From: an uncultured Gemmobacter sp.
GTDB taxonomy: Bacteria > Pseudomonadota > Alphaproteobacteria > Rhodobacterales > Rhodobacteraceae
Direction: 5' to 3'
Assembly: GCA_937983495.1 (NCBI GenBank)
Contig: CALKAA010000079.1
Coordinates: 1 to 8,251, forward strand
DNA: 8,251 nt
The notes beneath the pieces are model-generated. The model was not told where the DNA came from. It worked only from the letters and a program-made list of their open reading frames with translations, and made no database searches. This document shows, piece after piece, positions 1 to 6,586 of the stretch (position 1 is its first letter; each line of letters begins with the position of its first letter). The position numbers and the translations under genes were made by a program.

Positions 1-864
1 GGTGCATATCAGGGCTTTGACGTGGCCCTGCGCAAGGCCGTGGCCGCCGCCGTTCTGGGCGATGCGTCCAAGGTCAAGTTTGTCCCGCTGACCGGCGAGA
101 CCCGCTTCACCGCGCTGGCGTCCTCCGAGGTGGACCTGCTGGTCCGCAACTCGACCTGGACCTTCTCGCGCGACGTGGACCTGAAATTCGACGTGGTGGC
201 GACCAACTACTACGACGGTCAGGGCTTCATGGTGAAGAAAGACCTCGGCGTGTCCTCCGCCAAGGAACTGGATGGCGCCACCGTCTGCATCCAGACCGGC
301 ACCACCACCGAACTGAACCTGGCCGACTTCTTCAAGGCCAACAACATGACCTATACCCCGGTCAACGTCGCCGATGATTCGGAAGGTCAGCGTCAGTATC
401 TGGCCGGTGCCTGCGACACCTACACCACCGACGCTTCGGGCCTGGCCGCATCGCGCGCCACCATGCCCGATTCCGAAAACCACATCATCCTGCCCGAGAT
501 CATCTCGAAAGAGCCGCTCGGCCCGATGGTGCGCCATGGTGACAACGTCTGGGGCGATGTCGTCCGCTGGACCTTCTTCGCGCTGGTTGCCGCCGAAGAA
601 TATGGTGTGAACAAAGCCAATATCGAAGAAGTGGCCACCACCACCACCAACCCGGAAGTCAAGCGCCTGCTGGGCACCGAGGGCGACCTTGGCGCGATGC
701 TGGGCCTGGACAAGGATTGGGCCAAGCGCGCCATTGCCGCCAATGGCAACTATGGCGAGATCTTCGAGGCCAATATCGGCTCGGCCACCCCGATCAAGCT
801 GGCGCGCGGCCTGAACGCGCTCTGGACCCAGGGCGGCCTGCAATACGCTCCGCCCTTCCGCTGA
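1..864 (+). CDS. bztA: Glutamate/glutamine/aspartate/asparagine ABC transporter, periplasmic binding protein (5' truncated by window edge)
   Basis: This is the periplasmic solute-binding subunit that captures Glu, Gln, Asp or Asn and delivers it to the BztBC permease. The frame is open from base 1 and gives 287 residues ending in APPFR. Family members are about 340 residues, so the signal peptide and roughly the first 50 residues lie outside the window. Seen: the SBP_bac_3 hallmark GFDV near residue 5, then a TRFTALAS segment (34-41), RNSTWTFSRD (49-58), YYDGQGFMV (70-78), CIQTGTTTE (96-104) and YTTDASGL (141-148). All are typical of BztA/AapJ proteins. C96 and C138 are the only cysteines visible and could form a disulfide in the periplasm (inference). 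The GTG at base 22 is internal, not the start. bztB follows after a 118-bp spacer carrying a hairpin. Identity is based on remembered family sequence and on the bztBCD genes downstream. Confidence 0.95.
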   Translation, partial: GAYQGFDVALRKAVAAAVLGDASKVKFVPLTGETRFTALASSEVDLLVRNSTWTFSRDVDLKFDVVATNYYDGQGFMVKKDLGVSSAKELDGATVCIQTGTTTELNLADFFKANNMTYTPVNVADDSEGQRQYLAGACDTYTTDASGLAASRATMPDSENHIILPEIISKEPLGPMVRHGDNVWGDVVRWTFFALVAAEEYGVNKANIEEVATTTTNPEVKRLLGTEGDLGAMLGLDKDWAKRAIAANGNYGEIFEANIGSATPIKLARGLNALWTQGGLQYAPPFR

Positions 865-877
865 GCTGATCGAACCG

Positions 878-904
878 ACGGGGGCACCATTCAGGTGCCC
901 TCGT
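878..904 (+). promoter_or_regulatory. Intercistronic stem-loop between bztA and bztB
   Basis: Bases 878-888 pair with 894-904 to form an 11-bp stem with one G-T pair and a 5-base ATTCA loop. The inner seven pairs (GGGCACC/GGTGCCC) are perfect. No T-run follows, so it does not look like a full intrinsic terminator. It starts 14 bases after the bztA stop. Hairpins in this position are known in transporter operons (for example after malE) and in Rhodobacter operons, where they stabilise the upstream message or cause partial termination, giving more binding protein than permease. That role is inferred here; the structure is seen directly. Confidence 0.75.
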
Positions 905-982
905 CCACAGATAACGACCGCCTGACCCGGACAGACACCGCAAAAATGCGGGCGACGGGCAGGACGCGGGGGTACGCATCAC

Positions 983-2314
983 ATGGCTTTTGTCTCGGAC
1001 GCGCCGAAAGATAACTTTCGGCTGGGAATGCTTATTTACGACACGCGCTACAGGTCCATCACCATCCAGGTGGTCGTGCTGGTCCTGTTTCTGCTGTTCC
1101 TGTCATGGCTCGTGAACAACACGGCCCAGAACCTTGCCGACAAGGGCCGGGATTTCGATTTCGGATTTCTGGGCATGCGCGCCGGGTATGACATCAATCA
1201 GCGGCTGGTCGATTACACCAATGACAGCACGCATTTGCGCGCGGCCTTTATCGGGCTGCTGAATACGCTGCTGGCCGCGCTCGTCGGCTGCACCATCGCC
1301 ACCATTCTGGGGGTGATCATCGGCGTGCTGCGCCTGTCGAAGAACTGGCTCGTCAGCCGCCTGATGACCGTCTATGTCGAGATGTTCCGCAACGTGCCGG
1401 TGCTGCTGTGGATCCTGCTCGCGATGACGCTCCTGTCAGAGACAACACCGCAGCCACGCGACTTCAAGATGACGCCAGAGATGGAACAGGCGGGCGAGGA
1501 GCCGAAGGCCTCCATGCTGTTTGGTCTCATCGCCGTCACCACGCGCGGCACCTCGATCCCCGAGCCGAAATTCTGCCTTGGCCGCGAGCTTGAGGCCTGC
1601 CATGCCGAATCGCTGCAACCGGGTTCGCCCGAGGGCGGCCTGGGCGTTGTCGATCTGGGCATCTTCAAGGTCTCGCTCAACCTGCTGGCGCTGCTGGTGG
1701 TGTTTGGTGGCTCGATCTTCGTGAACCGCCAGATCGTGCGGCGCGCTAACGCCATTCAGGAAGAAACCGGCGACCGTCCGGTCACCTGGTGGAAATCGCT
1801 GGCCGTGCTGTCCCTGCCCTCGATCGTGCTGCTCTGGGCGCTTGGCCTGCATTGGGTGGTGCCCGAGATGAAGGGCTTCAACTTTGTCGGCGGGATCACC
1901 GTCATGCACGGCTTTACCGCGCTGACGCTGGCATTGGCCCTCTACACCGCGGCCTTTATCGCCGAGATCGTGCGCGCCGGCATTCAGGCCATCTCGCGCG
2001 GGCAATCCGAGGCCGCCGCCGCTCTGGGCCTGCGCCCCGGCCGCACCATGAGCCTCGTGATCCTGCCGCAGGCGCTGCGGGTGATCATCCCGCCGCTGAT
2101 CTCGCAATATCTGAACCTGACCAAGAACACTTCGCTGGCCATCGCCGTGTCCTACATGGACCTGCGCGGCACGCTGGGCGGCGTCACGCTGAACCAGACC
2201 GGCAAGGAACTGGAATGCATGCTGCTGATGATGGCGATCTATCTGACGATCAGCCTGATCATTTCTGCCCTGATGAACCTGTTCAACCGGGCCGTGCGGC
2301 TGAAGGAGCGCTGA
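983..2314 (+). CDS. bztB: Glutamate/glutamine/aspartate/asparagine ABC transporter, permease BztB
   Basis: This 443-residue inner-membrane protein is one of two permeases that together form the translocation path for the amino acids delivered by BztA. Hydrophobic segments lie at roughly 26-46, 86-116, 128-150, 228-247, 272-292, 303-330 and 411-433. Between about 151 and 227 is a long polar insert containing C198 and C206. The cytoplasmic EAA loop that docks on the ATPase is clear: EAAAALGL at 343-350 followed by LPQALRVIIPPL (361-372). Polar amino acid permeases of this family are usually 220-300 residues; the larger size is characteristic of the Bzt/Aap branch. The YDTRYRS opening (19-25) also matches that branch. 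The ATG at 983 has only a weak ribosome site (GGGGG at 968-972, 10 bases upstream), but no better in-frame start exists. The stop is 1 base before bztC, which implies coupled translation. Confidence 0.95.
   Translation: MAFVSDAPKDNFRLGMLIYDTRYRSITIQVVVLVLFLLFLSWLVNNTAQNLADKGRDFDFGFLGMRAGYDINQRLVDYTNDSTHLRAAFIGLLNTLLAALVGCTIATILGVIIGVLRLSKNWLVSRLMTVYVEMFRNVPVLLWILLAMTLLSETTPQPRDFKMTPEMEQAGEEPKASMLFGLIAVTTRGTSIPEPKFCLGRELEACHAESLQPGSPEGGLGVVDLGIFKVSLNLLALLVVFGGSIFVNRQIVRRANAIQEETGDRPVTWWKSLAVLSLPSIVLLWALGLHWVVPEMKGFNFVGGITVMHGFTALTLALALYTAAFIAEIVRAGIQAISRGQSEAAAALGLRPGRTMSLVILPQALRVIIPPLISQYLNLTKNTSLAIAVSYMDLRGTLGGVTLNQTGKELECMLLMMAIYLTISLIISALMNLFNRAVRLKER
2303..2308 (+). promoter_or_regulatory. 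Ribosome binding site of bztC, inside the end of bztB
   Basis: AAGGAG lies within the last codons of bztB, 7 bases before the bztC ATG at 2316. It fixes the bztC start and is far stronger than the site in front of bztB. Confidence 0.85.
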
Positions 2315-2315
2315 G

Positions 2316-3623
2316 ATGACCAACTTCACGCCTTTTGTCCGCTCGCAAATGATCGACCCGCGCGAGCCCCCCTCGGGCCAGCAAGGCCTCGTCCGCTGGG
2401 CGCGCGAGAACCTGTTCTCCAGCCCATCGAACAGCCTTCTCACCGTTCTGGGCGCGCTGGCTATTCTGTGGCTCGCCATGGGCATCGTGCCATGGCTGAT
2501 GCATTCGGTCTGGAACGCCAATTCTCTGGCAGAATGCAAGGAAATCATCACCCAGACCTGGGGCGAGGGTGCGACCGGGGCCTGCTGGGCCATGGTGCGT
2601 GCGCGCTGGCACCAGTATACCTATGGCTTCTACCCGATGGACCAATATTGGCGGCCCAATCTGGCCTTCGTGCTGATGCTGGTGGCGCTGGCCCCGGTGC
2701 TGTTCCTGTCGCTGCCGCGCAAGCTGATGCTGTTCAGCCTGGGCTTCCCCTTCATCGCCTATTGGCTGCTCTGGGGGGGGACCGTCTGGGCCCCTGTTGT
2801 GGTGGCGCTTGGCTTTGGCGTCATGGCTCTGGTGTTCCGCCTGGCCTCTCCCAAACTGGGGGTGCCGGTTTCGGCCGGGATCGGCCTGCTGGCCGCCGTG
2901 ATCTGGTGGCTGTTCGTGCAGGCCCCGCTTTCGAGCACCCTGCAAGGCCTCATCCCGCTCGGCCTGAGCGAGGTTGACAGCGACCGTTTCGGCGGGTTCC
3001 TGCTGTCGATCGTGATCGGTGTCACCGCCATCTCGGCCTCGCTGCCGATGGGCATTCTGCTGGCCCTTGGCCGCCAGTCCGACATGCTGCTGGTCAAGGC
3101 GCTTTCGGTCGGCTTCATCGAGTTCATCCGCGGCGTGCCGCTGATCACCCTGCTGTTCACCGCCTCGCTGCTGCTGCAATACTTCCTGCCGCCGCAGACG
3201 AATTTCGACATCATCCTGCGCGTCATCATCCTCGTCACCCTGTTTGCCGCGGCCTATATCGCCGAGGTGATCCGGGGCGGCCTCGCGGCCCTGCCGCGCG
3301 GTCAGTATGAGGCCGCCGACGCGCTAGGCCTTGATTACTGGCAGGCGCAGCGGCTCATCATCATGCCGCAGGCGCTCAAGATCTCGATCCCCGGCATCGT
3401 CAGCAGCTTCATCGGCCTGTTCAAGGATACCACACTGGTCGCTTTCGTCGGCCTGATGGACCCGCTCAAGGGCATCACCGCCGTCGTCCGCGCCGACATC
3501 AACTGGAAGGGCATCTACTGGGAGCCCTACATCTTTGCCGGCACCATCTTCTTCCTCATCTGCTTCGGCATGTCGCGCTACTCCATGTGGCTCGAACGCA
3601 AGCTGAAGACCGACCATCGTTAA
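2316..3623 (+). CDS. bztC: Glutamate/glutamine/aspartate/asparagine ABC transporter, permease BztC
   Basis: This is the second permease subunit, 435 residues; in R. capsulatus BztB and BztC are reported to work as a pair. The opening 30-38 (RENLFSSPS) is typical of BztC/AapM. Hydrophobic segments lie near 41-62, 114-133, 136-155, 158-175, 183-201, 225-250, 264-288, 296-318 and 404-420. A polar loop between the first two (63-113) holds C74 and C90. The C-terminal half is the standard binding-protein-dependent permease domain: the EFIRGVPL motif at 269-276 and the EAA loop YEAADALGL at 331-339 followed by MPQALKISIPG (350-360). The start is 1 base after the bztB stop and is backed by AAGGAG. 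A run of eight G at 2773-2780 sits in the codons for residues 153-155. bztD follows after 12 bases. Confidence 0.95.
   Translation: MTNFTPFVRSQMIDPREPPSGQQGLVRWARENLFSSPSNSLLTVLGALAILWLAMGIVPWLMHSVWNANSLAECKEIITQTWGEGATGACWAMVRARWHQYTYGFYPMDQYWRPNLAFVLMLVALAPVLFLSLPRKLMLFSLGFPFIAYWLLWGGTVWAPVVVALGFGVMALVFRLASPKLGVPVSAGIGLLAAVIWWLFVQAPLSSTLQGLIPLGLSEVDSDRFGGFLLSIVIGVTAISASLPMGILLALGRQSDMLLVKALSVGFIEFIRGVPLITLLFTASLLLQYFLPPQTNFDIILRVIILVTLFAAAYIAEVIRGGLAALPRGQYEAADALGLDYWQAQRLIIMPQALKISIPGIVSSFIGLFKDTTLVAFVGLMDPLKGITAVVRADINWKGIYWEPYIFAGTIFFLICFGMSRYSMWLERKLKTDHR
2773..2780 (+). repeat. Run of eight G inside bztC
   Basis: A (G)8 homopolymer falls in the Trp-Gly-Gly codons of a membrane segment near residues 153-155. 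The reading frame is intact across it. Such runs can be slippage or sequencing-error sites; here nothing beyond the run itself is seen. Confidence 0.9.
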
Positions 3624-3627
3624 GGAG
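3622..3627 (+). promoter_or_regulatory. Ribosome binding site of bztD, overlapping the bztC stop
   Basis: AAGGAG shares its first two bases with the TAA stop of bztC and is 8 bases before the ATG at 3636. A ribosome ending bztC would sit on this site, which favours coupled translation of the ATPase. Confidence 0.85.
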
Positions 3628-3635
3628 CCCTCATC

Positions 3636-4415
3636 ATGGCTGAACATGCAATCGACCGCTCGAAGATGAAGGTCTCGGACGAGGTCGCCATCCAGATCAC
3701 CAACATGAACAAGTGGTATGGCCAGTTCCACGTGCTGCGCGACGTGAACATGACTGTCCACAAGGGCGAACGCATCGTGATCTGCGGGCCGTCGGGTTCC
3801 GGCAAATCGACGCTGATCCGCTGCATCAACCGGCTGGAGGAACATCAGGCCGGGCAGATCGTGGTGGATGGCACCGAACTGACCAACGACCTGAAGAACA
3901 TTGACAAGGTGCGCTCCGAAGTCGGCATGGTGTTTCAACACTTCAACCTGTTCCCGCATCTGACGATTCTGGAAAACTGCACGCTGGCCCCGATCTGGGT
4001 GCGCAAGATCCCCAAGCGCGAGGCCGAAGAAACCGCGATGCACTTCCTGTCCAAGGTGAAAATCCCGGATCAGGCGCATAAATATCCGGGCCAGCTTTCC
4101 GGCGGGCAGCAACAGCGTGTGGCGATTGCCCGCTCGCTCTGCATGAAACCGCGCATCATGCTGTTCGATGAACCCACCTCCGCCCTCGACCCCGAGATGA
4201 TCAAGGAGGTGCTGGACACCATGATTTCGCTGGCCGAGGAAGGCATGACCATGCTCTGCGTGACGCATGAGATGGGCTTTGCGCAGGCCGTGGCGAACCG
4301 CGTGGTGTTCATGGACAAGGGCCAGATCGTCGAACAGAATGAGCCGCGCGAGTTCTTCAACAACCCGCAATCGGATCGCACCAAACTGTTCCTCAGCCAG
4401 ATCCTCGGGCACTGA
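3636..4415 (+). CDS. bztD: Glutamate/glutamine/aspartate/asparagine ABC transporter, ATP-binding protein
   Basis: This 259-residue cytoplasmic ATPase powers Bzt uptake. All motifs of a working ABC nucleotide-binding domain are present: Walker A GPSGSGKST (51-59), Q-loop Q101 in VFQHFNLFPHLT, signature LSGGQQQR (154-161), Walker B IMLFDEP (174-180) with catalytic E179, D-loop SALD (182-185) and switch H211. The QHFNLFPHLT wording and the short ~250-residue length place it in the polar amino acid (GlnQ/HisP/AapP) family. The first ATG is preferred because of the AAGGAG 8 bases upstream; the Met at residue 11 is a less likely start. It is the last gene of the operon and is followed within 20 bases by two hairpins ending in an intrinsic terminator. 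Confidence 0.96.
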   Translation: MAEHAIDRSKMKVSDEVAIQITNMNKWYGQFHVLRDVNMTVHKGERIVICGPSGSGKSTLIRCINRLEEHQAGQIVVDGTELTNDLKNIDKVRSEVGMVFQHFNLFPHLTILENCTLAPIWVRKIPKREAEETAMHFLSKVKIPDQAHKYPGQLSGGQQQRVAIARSLCMKPRIMLFDEPTSALDPEMIKEVLDTMISLAEEGMTMLCVTHEMGFAQAVANRVVFMDKGQIVEQNEPREFFNNPQSDRTKLFLSQILGH

Positions 4416-4432
4416 CGGCCCCACCAGGCCCC

Positions 4433-4453
4433 CGATTTTTCGCAGAAAAATCG
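4433..4453. other. AT-rich perfect hairpin just upstream of the terminator
   Basis: CGATTTTTC (4433-4441) and GAAAAATCG (4445-4453) form a perfect 9-bp stem with a GCA loop. It begins 17 bases after the bztD stop and ends 1 base before the next hairpin. Being AT-rich in a GC-rich region and perfectly symmetric, it is unlikely to be chance. It may protect the 3' end of the message or help termination (inference). Confidence 0.7.
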
Positions 4454-4454
4454 A

Positions 4455-4481
4455 AAAAGGCGCCCCCTCGGGGCGCCTTTT
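4455..4481. terminator. Bidirectional rho-independent terminator between bztD and sixA
   Basis: AAAAGGCGCCCC (4455-4466) pairs with GGGGCGCCTTTT (4470-4481) around a 3-base CTC loop, a 12-bp stem whose core eight pairs are all G-C. On the plus strand the stem ends in TTTT. On the minus strand the A-run at 4454-4458 becomes five T after the stem. It can therefore end both the bzt operon and the oppositely transcribed argB-sixA unit. Confidence 0.92.
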
Positions 4482-4499
4482 GTCATCTGCGGGCCGCTG

Positions 4500-5006
4500 T
4501 CAGCCGACCAATTCGCGCGGGATGATGAAATCATCCACGCTGCCCATGCCCCAGCCGACCTCCGACCAGCTTTCGCAGGCGAAATCACAGACCAGCGTCG
4601 CCCCTGTGGGGTAGCGACCAAACTCGCCATTCACCGGTGCCCGCGCCACGATCCGCTGCGCGAAATCCGCAATGCCGGGGTTGTGCCCGATCATCATCAC
4701 CACGGGTGCCGTGGCATGGCGCAGCACCGCCAGCATCACATCGGCCCCCGCATGGTAGAGCGTCGGTTTCAGATCCACCACCGGCGGTGCCGCCATCGCA
4801 GGTGCAATGCCCTCCCAGGTCTCGCGGGTGCGCAGCGCATCCGAACACAGCACCTGCCCCGGCAGATAGCTGCGCGAGGCCAGCCAGCCGCCCAGATCGG
4901 CAGCCGCCGCTTTGCCACGCGCATTCAGCGGGCGGTCATGGTCGCTCATCAGCGGGTCATCCCAGCTGGATTTCGCGTGTCGGGTCAGGATCAGCCGAAG
5001 GGTCAT
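4500..5006 (-). CDS. SixA-like phosphohistidine phosphatase (histidine phosphatase superfamily, branch 1)
   Basis: A 168-residue cytoplasmic protein of the size of SixA, predicted to remove phosphate from phosphohistidine in signalling or phosphotransferase proteins. Seen: the N-terminal RHA motif with H10 as the phosphate acceptor (LILTRHAKSSW), DRPLNARG at 25-31, the SDALRTRET segment (55-63) supplying the second arginine, and the second catalytic histidine H108 in IGHNPG. There is no signal peptide and no extra domain, unlike larger phosphoglycerate mutases or phytases. The ATG at 5006 was chosen because TLRLILTRHA begins the first strand directly; a longer open frame to 5144 only overlaps the gene upstream. 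The ATG overlaps the TGA of the Fe-S gene in ATGA (5003-5006), so it is probably translated by coupling. The physiological substrate cannot be read from sequence. Confidence 0.88.
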   Translation of the reverse strand: MTLRLILTRHAKSSWDDPLMSDHDRPLNARGKAAAADLGGWLASRSYLPGQVLCSDALRTRETWEGIAPAMAAPPVVDLKPTLYHAGADVMLAVLRHATAPVVMMIGHNPGIADFAQRIVARAPVNGEFGRYPTGATLVCDFACESWSEVGWGMGSVDDFIIPRELVG

Positions 5007-5635
5007 CTGTGAAACTGCCTCATATGATAGGCGGATTGAGCCTCCATCCTTGCATAGCTTTGTGACACCGGGCAAGCGCGACGCACGGCACAGCCCTGTG
5101 ACACACAGCCCTCCCCTGCCCCGCTGTCCAGAAACGCATGACATTCCGGCACCTTATACCCCGCAGGGGTCAGCGCATCCGCCGGGCAAGCGCGGATGCA
5201 GGGCTGGGCGCAAGCCTCACAAGGCCGCTCGCCCGCCTCGGGCAGGTCCACCCGTTCTTTCAGCGCCAAGGCCCCCCGCGCCGAGAAGAAAAGCCCCTGC
5301 GTCTGATGCACCAGCAGATGCACGGGCGAGGCCCAGGCCCGCCCGCTGCGCAACGCCCATTGGTAAAACGGGTGGTAAGGCGGCCCGCCAAAGGGAAACA
5401 GCGCCTTGGCCCCCAGATCGCAGGCCAGCCGCCCGATCACCCGGCGCGACCAGCGGTCCATCGGGTCGGGCTGGCCGTCCTGCCATTCCGGCTGGGCGGT
5501 GAAATGGGGCCAAAAGCCCGGCTCAGCGGGGCCAAGGAGCAAAAGCGTCCGGGTGCCCTTGGGCAATGCGGGGTCACCCTCGGCATGAAACCCGCCAAGG
5601 ATTTCAAGGTGATGCGCGGCCAGCGCCGCTTTCAC
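5003..5635 (-). CDS. Uncharacterised ferredoxin-like protein with eight clustered cysteines, possibly CblC/QueG-related
   Basis: A 210-residue soluble protein of unknown function. The C-terminal part has two cysteine groups: C139-x2-C142-x3-C146-x3-C150-Pro, and C165, C177, C182, C188-Pro. This is enough for two [4Fe-4S] clusters, though the spacing departs from the standard CxxCxxCxxxCP. The N-terminal two thirds contains LLLLGPAEPGFWPHF (31-45), DPMDRWSRRV (57-66), FPFGGPPYHPFYQW (80-93) and a segment around 104-124 ending in GLFFSARGAL. That segment recalls the flavin/cobalamin-handling proteins CblC (MMACHC) and epoxyqueuosine reductase QueG (inference from remembered patterns). Homologues are usually annotated just as ferredoxin. 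The start is GTG, overlapping the argB stop in GTGA (5632-5635), and the stop overlaps the sixA start, so it is the middle gene of a coupled trio. There is no signal peptide or membrane segment. Confident as a gene and Fe-S protein, weak on function. Confidence 0.85.
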   Translation of the reverse strand: MKAALAAHHLEILGGFHAEGDPALPKGTRTLLLLGPAEPGFWPHFTAQPEWQDGQPDPMDRWSRRVIGRLACDLGAKALFPFGGPPYHPFYQWALRSGRAWASPVHLLVHQTQGLFFSARGALALKERVDLPEAGERPCEACAQPCIRACPADALTPAGYKVPECHAFLDSGAGEGCVSQGCAVRRACPVSQSYARMEAQSAYHMRQFHR

Positions 5636-6531
5636 CGCCGAATACGCGGCTTCACCCGCGGCTCGGTGGAGCGGATCTGGCTGCCTGCACCGTGATCGGT
5701 GAACAGCTCCAGCAGGCAGGCATTCGGCAGGCGCCCATCCAGAATCGTCACCGCCCGCACCCCCTGCTCCAAGGCCATCAGCGCGGTCTCGGTCTTGGGG
5801 ATCATCCCGCCCGCAATCACGCCATCGGCAGTCATCTGGCGGATCTCCTCCGGCGTGATTTGCGTCATCACCACGCCTTCGGCATTCTTAACACCCGACA
5901 CATCGGTCAGCAGCAGCAGCCGGTCGGCCTGCAAGGCCCCCGCAATCGCCCCCGCCGCCGTGTCGCCATTCACGTTGAAGGTCTCGTTATCGGCCATGCC
6001 GGTCGCCACCGGTGCCACGACCGGAATGATGCCCGCCGTGTAAAGATCGCGCAGCACCTGCACATTCATCTCCACCGGGCGGCCCACGAAGCCCAGCTCC
6101 GGGTCATCGGCCTCGCAGACCATCAGGTCATCATCCTTGCCGGAAATGCCCACGGCGCGCCCGCCCTGATCGTTGATCGCCTGCACGATGCGCTTGTTGA
6201 CCAAACCCGACAGGATCATCTCCACCACTTCCACCGTGGCCTTGTCGGTCACCCGCTTGCCGCGCACGAATTCCGATTTGATGCCCAGCTTGGTCAGCAT
6301 CTCGTTGATCATCGGCCCGCCGCCATGCACCACCACCGGGTTCACGCCCACCTGCCGCATCAGCACGATGTCGCGGGCAAATTCGGCCATGGCCTCATCA
6401 TCGCCCATCGCATTGCCGCCGAATTTCACGACGACCACCGCGCCGGAATAGCGTTGCAGATAGGGCAGAGCCTCGGAGAGCGTTTTGGCGGTGGCGATGG
6501 AATCTTGCATGGTGCGCGTCTGCTGTTTCAT
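5632..6531 (-). CDS. argB: Acetylglutamate kinase
   Basis: This enzyme phosphorylates N-acetyl-L-glutamate with ATP, the second step of arginine biosynthesis, in the cytoplasm. It is 299 residues, the usual length. Seen: KFGGNAM with K36 (phosphate binding), VVHGGGP (67-73), GKRVTD with R93 (substrate carboxylate), FNVNGDTAAG (185-194), LLTDVSGV (207-214) and GGMIPK with K246 (nucleotide side). About 25 residues precede the first strand. Such an N-terminal helix, together with an EL-F-T-DHGAGS end (276-284), is typical of hexameric, arginine-inhibited kinases, so feedback inhibition is likely (inference). The ATG at 6531 is preferred to the Met seven codons later because GAGG lies 5 bases upstream. 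A longer frame to 6684 would run into the divergent SDR gene. It is the first gene of the argB/Fe-S/sixA unit. Confidence 0.96.
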   Translation of the reverse strand: MKQQTRTMQDSIATAKTLSEALPYLQRYSGAVVVVKFGGNAMGDDEAMAEFARDIVLMRQVGVNPVVVHGGGPMINEMLTKLGIKSEFVRGKRVTDKATVEVVEMILSGLVNKRIVQAINDQGGRAVGISGKDDDLMVCEADDPELGFVGRPVEMNVQVLRDLYTAGIIPVVAPVATGMADNETFNVNGDTAAGAIAGALQADRLLLLTDVSGVKNAEGVVMTQITPEEIRQMTADGVIAGGMIPKTETALMALEQGVRAVTILDGRLPNACLLELFTDHGAGSQIRSTEPRVKPRIRR

Positions 6532-6555
6532 GGGGGCCTCGCAGGAATGCCCAAG

Positions 6556-6584
6556 GGGATAGCCCCTTTGCCGCGCCCTGCCAA
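6556..6584 (-). promoter_or_regulatory. Possible sigma-70 type promoter of argB
   Basis: Reading the minus strand, TTGGCA (6584-6579) matches the -35 consensus in five of six positions and TATCCC (6561-6556) follows after exactly 17 bases. The -10 is only a partial match. Transcription would begin around 6549, about 18 bases before the argB start. A short stem (AAGGGG 6553-6558 with CCCCTT 6563-6568, ATAG loop) lies on the -10. Confidence 0.4.
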
Positions 6585-6586
6585 GG

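Noticed and set aside
905..982. A possible internal promoter before bztB (GATAAC at 910-915)
   Set aside because: No acceptable -35 box is found at the right distance, and the stem-loop immediately upstream explains the spacer better.
1436..2593. Long minus-strand open frame (385 codons) across bztB and the start of bztC
   Set aside because: Its composition (very rich in Gln, His, Arg, Gly) is that of the complement of a GC-rich gene, and the plus strand has a clear permease.
3324..4424. Minus-strand open frame (366 codons) opposite bztC and bztD
   Set aside because: It covers the terminal part of bztC and the complete ATPase gene with all ABC motifs on the other strand; no recognisable domain.
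5007..5144. N-terminal extension of the sixA-like gene to 5144
   Set aside because: The extra 46 residues are cysteine- and glycine-rich out-of-frame translation of the Fe-S gene; the phosphatase fold begins at the Met encoded at 5006.
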